The notes under the pieces are model-generated. The model saw only the letters and a list, made by a program, of their open reading frames with translations, did no database searches and had not been told where the DNA came from. A DNA stretch of 64,000 nt from contig WBMZ01012759.1 of the NCBI GenBank assembly GCA_013400975.1, positions 62,001 through 126,000 of the forward strand, given 5' to 3'. Source of the DNA: Atrichornis clamosus. Taxonomy: Eukaryota; Chordata; Aves; Passeriformes; Menuridae. Position 1 is the first letter of the stretch. Every line of letters starts with the position of its first letter. A program made the translations under genes and the position numbers. Of the stretch, positions 62,301 through 64,000 are shown piece by piece.

Positions 62301-63544
62301 TGTGTAAAAATATTCATTCCCTTTCTAAATAAAGTTTATTATTATTTATAGTCAAATACATTCACTACTACAATTCTTCGCTGTGAAAGAGATTGAGAAA
62401 AGGCAGAACTACTAACAGCATTGCCACTTTGCTGGAAATTTATGTTGTGTAGGTACGTTCAGTGAAGGTTTTTACAGAGATTTCCCACTCCAGAAAGCGA
62501 GGAGAATGATTAGGCGACAGGAAACTACCCGGCCGCGCAGACATTCTGCCCCCAGGGCAACCCCAACACCCGTGTGTGTGCACAGGATGTGGGCGAGTGA
62601 AAAAACCCTCACAGGACATCCTGGGCCATGTCACACCAGTGGTGCTTCCTCACAAGGCTCTTCCCAGGTGGCACAGCTCTCCCTGGCCGCAGAGCCTGGC
62701 GCTGAAGCAGAGTGGGCATTTGGATCCCGAGAGGGTCCACCCTCCTTTACAGCCGGAGTCCTTGTCCTGTTGGGGTTACGCCTTTTCACAACCGTAAAAC
62801 TAATCCATGTGCAGGAGGTTTTGCTTAAGGTCTGATGAAAATTAAACATGAGCTTGACATTTTTGTATACTAGCCAGTCTCTGCTTTCAAACAATTTTGT
62901 GCTAATATGGCTCTCAGAGAAAAATTGTGCTTCAGGGAGAGTACTGAGACTTTGGTCTTTTTCTCATGCTTTCTCTTTTTGGTGTGCTTTGCATAATTGT
63001 TAAATGAGGTGGTTTGGAACTTATGGATGTACTTCCATCTGTGTTTTGTAGTCTGAAGGTTACTAAATGCATACACTTCATATTTATCTCATAAAAAAAT
63101 CTAATAACCTTGTGTTATTATCATTCATTCCAACTTGACATAAATCAGGAGCCAAACGAAAGGGAGGACAGATTTTTTGGTGTTTAACTATGTTGCTTCA
63201 CATTGCTTGACATTCTCCATGACTTTATTTAAAACTTCCCTTCAGCTTCATTAAACTGTCTCTGACTGACAGCAGTTTAATATACACGTGCACACACACA
63301 TATGTATGTATGTATTCATTTGAATTTGGGCTCTTTCCCCTCCAGTCTCTAGTAATCATGATTTGTGTCTGGAGAGAAGAACTGTCTAAAAAATAATAAA
63401 TAAGAGGCCATGAGAATTGAAAGTCAGTGTTCAGGTTCATCTAGAAAGAAATTAAGCAAATCAAGTTCAGGTTTATAAAAGGAAGCAAATTACCCTGGAG
63501 TCTCCACACACTGGACTGATTTGACATATTTAATTATTTAGCAG
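59339..63544. other. Non-coding spacer leading to right-edge exon candidate
   Basis: No gene recognised. The 150-codon minus frame at 59882-60334 and the facing frames at 61461-61795 have no domain. An isolated AG|GTAAGT donor-like site lies at about 60613 without a suitable exon. A GC-richer stretch at 62500-62800 includes CCCGGCCGCGC and overlapping frames on both strands. If the gene at the right edge is real, its upstream intron would cover part of this region. Confidence 0.5.
63286..63315. repeat. (CA)n / (TATG)n compound microsatellite
   Basis: A short CA run (63291-63300) joins three TATG units (63301-63312). It is likely to vary in length between individuals. Confidence 0.85.
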
Positions 63545-63763
63545 GTTCCTGCCCTTCTAAAGAAAATTGCACCACTTCTACTACAGCCACCTAGGGAGGT
63601 GACAACGAGGTTATCAGGCAGTCTAGAACTGCTGCAACAGCTCCTTAAATACACCCAGCCAGGGAGAGCTCCTCGAACTAACAACACCTCTCTATACCCA
63701 CAAATTAAAGCCCAGCTGGCCACGAACATCCCATCGCTGCCTGAAAGCCTCAACCTTTCACAG
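63545..63763 (+). CDS. Candidate internal coding exon of an unidentified gene
   Basis: The best protein-coding candidate in the window. The sequence TTATTTAGCAG supplies a tandem (NAGNAG-type) acceptor, with AG at 63540-63541 and 63543-63544. Both choices keep the same frame and differ by one glutamine codon. The exon is 219 bases, exactly 73 codons in phase 0 at both ends, and closes at ACAG|GTGTGG. An in-frame TAG within the acceptor blocks the frame upstream. The peptide starts VPALLKKIAPLLLQ and holds an amphipathic leucine-rich stretch (about residues 19-40, including VTTRLSGSLELLQQLLKY). It ends ESLNLSQ. Three N-glycosylation sequons (NNT, NTS, NLS) would suit an extracellular protein. 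I do not recognise the family. A 101-codon minus frame overlaps it but has a less protein-like composition. A 73-codon frame alone is weak evidence; the agreement of frame, both splice sites and the next acceptor is what raises it. Confidence 0.33.
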
Positions 63764-63966
63764 GTGTGGGCGGGAGGGAGGGAAATGTCTCTGAGGAGAT
63801 AAAGGAGGAAGGGGTGCTGGCAGTGGCAGAAGCTGTTGGTCATTCAAAGTGTGCCTCCAAAGTGGCAGGGGCTGGCGTGGGGGCCACCGCTGCCTGCCCC
63901 GCCGGGACTGTGCTCCCCGTCCTGTGGCTGCTGCTTTGGTATGCTGGGAATGCCGTGTTCCCGCAG

Positions 63967-64000
63967 GCATGCAAAGGAGATGACTCAACACCACTCCGAT
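63967..64000 (+). CDS. Candidate next exon, cut by the window edge
   Basis: GTGTTCCCGCAG forms an acceptor with AG at 63965-63966, about 200 bases after the donor at 63764. The preceding exon ends in phase 0. Reading on in phase 0 gives ACKGDDSTPLR with no stop before the window ends. Only 34 bases are visible, so an open frame is expected by chance fairly often. The region between the two exons is G-rich and would be a short intron. This entry depends on the exon at 63545-63763 being real. Confidence 0.22.

Noticed and set aside
1..64000. CRISPR arrays, tRNA or rRNA genes, bacterial operons, intact transposons or endogenous virus genes
   Set aside because: No regularly spaced repeats, no tRNA T-arm or B-box wording, no ribosomal sequence, no terminal inverted or long terminal repeats and no retroviral protein motifs were found by eye.

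Overview
The window looks like vertebrate nuclear DNA, most likely from a bird. It is AT-rich and CpG-poor. It has no operon-like coding, no dense gene content, and no long open frame (the longest is about 155 codons). Its recognisable interspersed repeats are CR1-type LINE 3' ends, the dominant repeat family of birds and other sauropsids. Three copies resemble common avian CR1 subfamilies, and one resembles an older amniote CR1 tail. I cannot resolve the order or species.

Layout. 1-12.9 kb: non-coding DNA with a CR1 3' end (about 1906-2240), G/T-rich low-complexity tracts (1505-1666, 3273-3323), a purine-rich tract (8444-8592) and two weak ancient repeat relics (about 7170-7262 and 9225-9335). 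12.9-13.27 kb: the only clear CpG island, with an 11-bp tandem repeat at its core. 13.3-38.4 kb: long plain spacer holding the longest CR1 copy (about 22050-22676, with decayed ORF2 coding), a MIR-like relic (29296-29402), an 18-bp perfect palindrome (30239-30256) and a 75-bp exon-like segment (35336-35410). 38.4-55.2 kb: a third CR1 copy, two exact short tandem duplications, a possible old repeat near 42.3 kb, AT-rich stretches that look like conserved-element candidates, and the old CR1 tail at about 55040-55180. 55.2-64 kb: more spacer, then the best protein-coding candidate at the right edge. That is a phase-0 exon (63545-63763) with both splice sites, followed by an acceptor at 63966 in the matching phase.

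No complete gene, tRNA, rRNA, CRISPR array, intact mobile element or viral gene could be supported. Almost all open frames are short and lie in AT-rich or low-complexity DNA where chance frames are expected. The window is best read as an intergenic or large-intron region, possibly entering a plus-strand gene at the right end. I did not find a convincing undescribed system. The most useful leads are the right-edge exon pair, the isolated CpG island and the ancient repeat relics.
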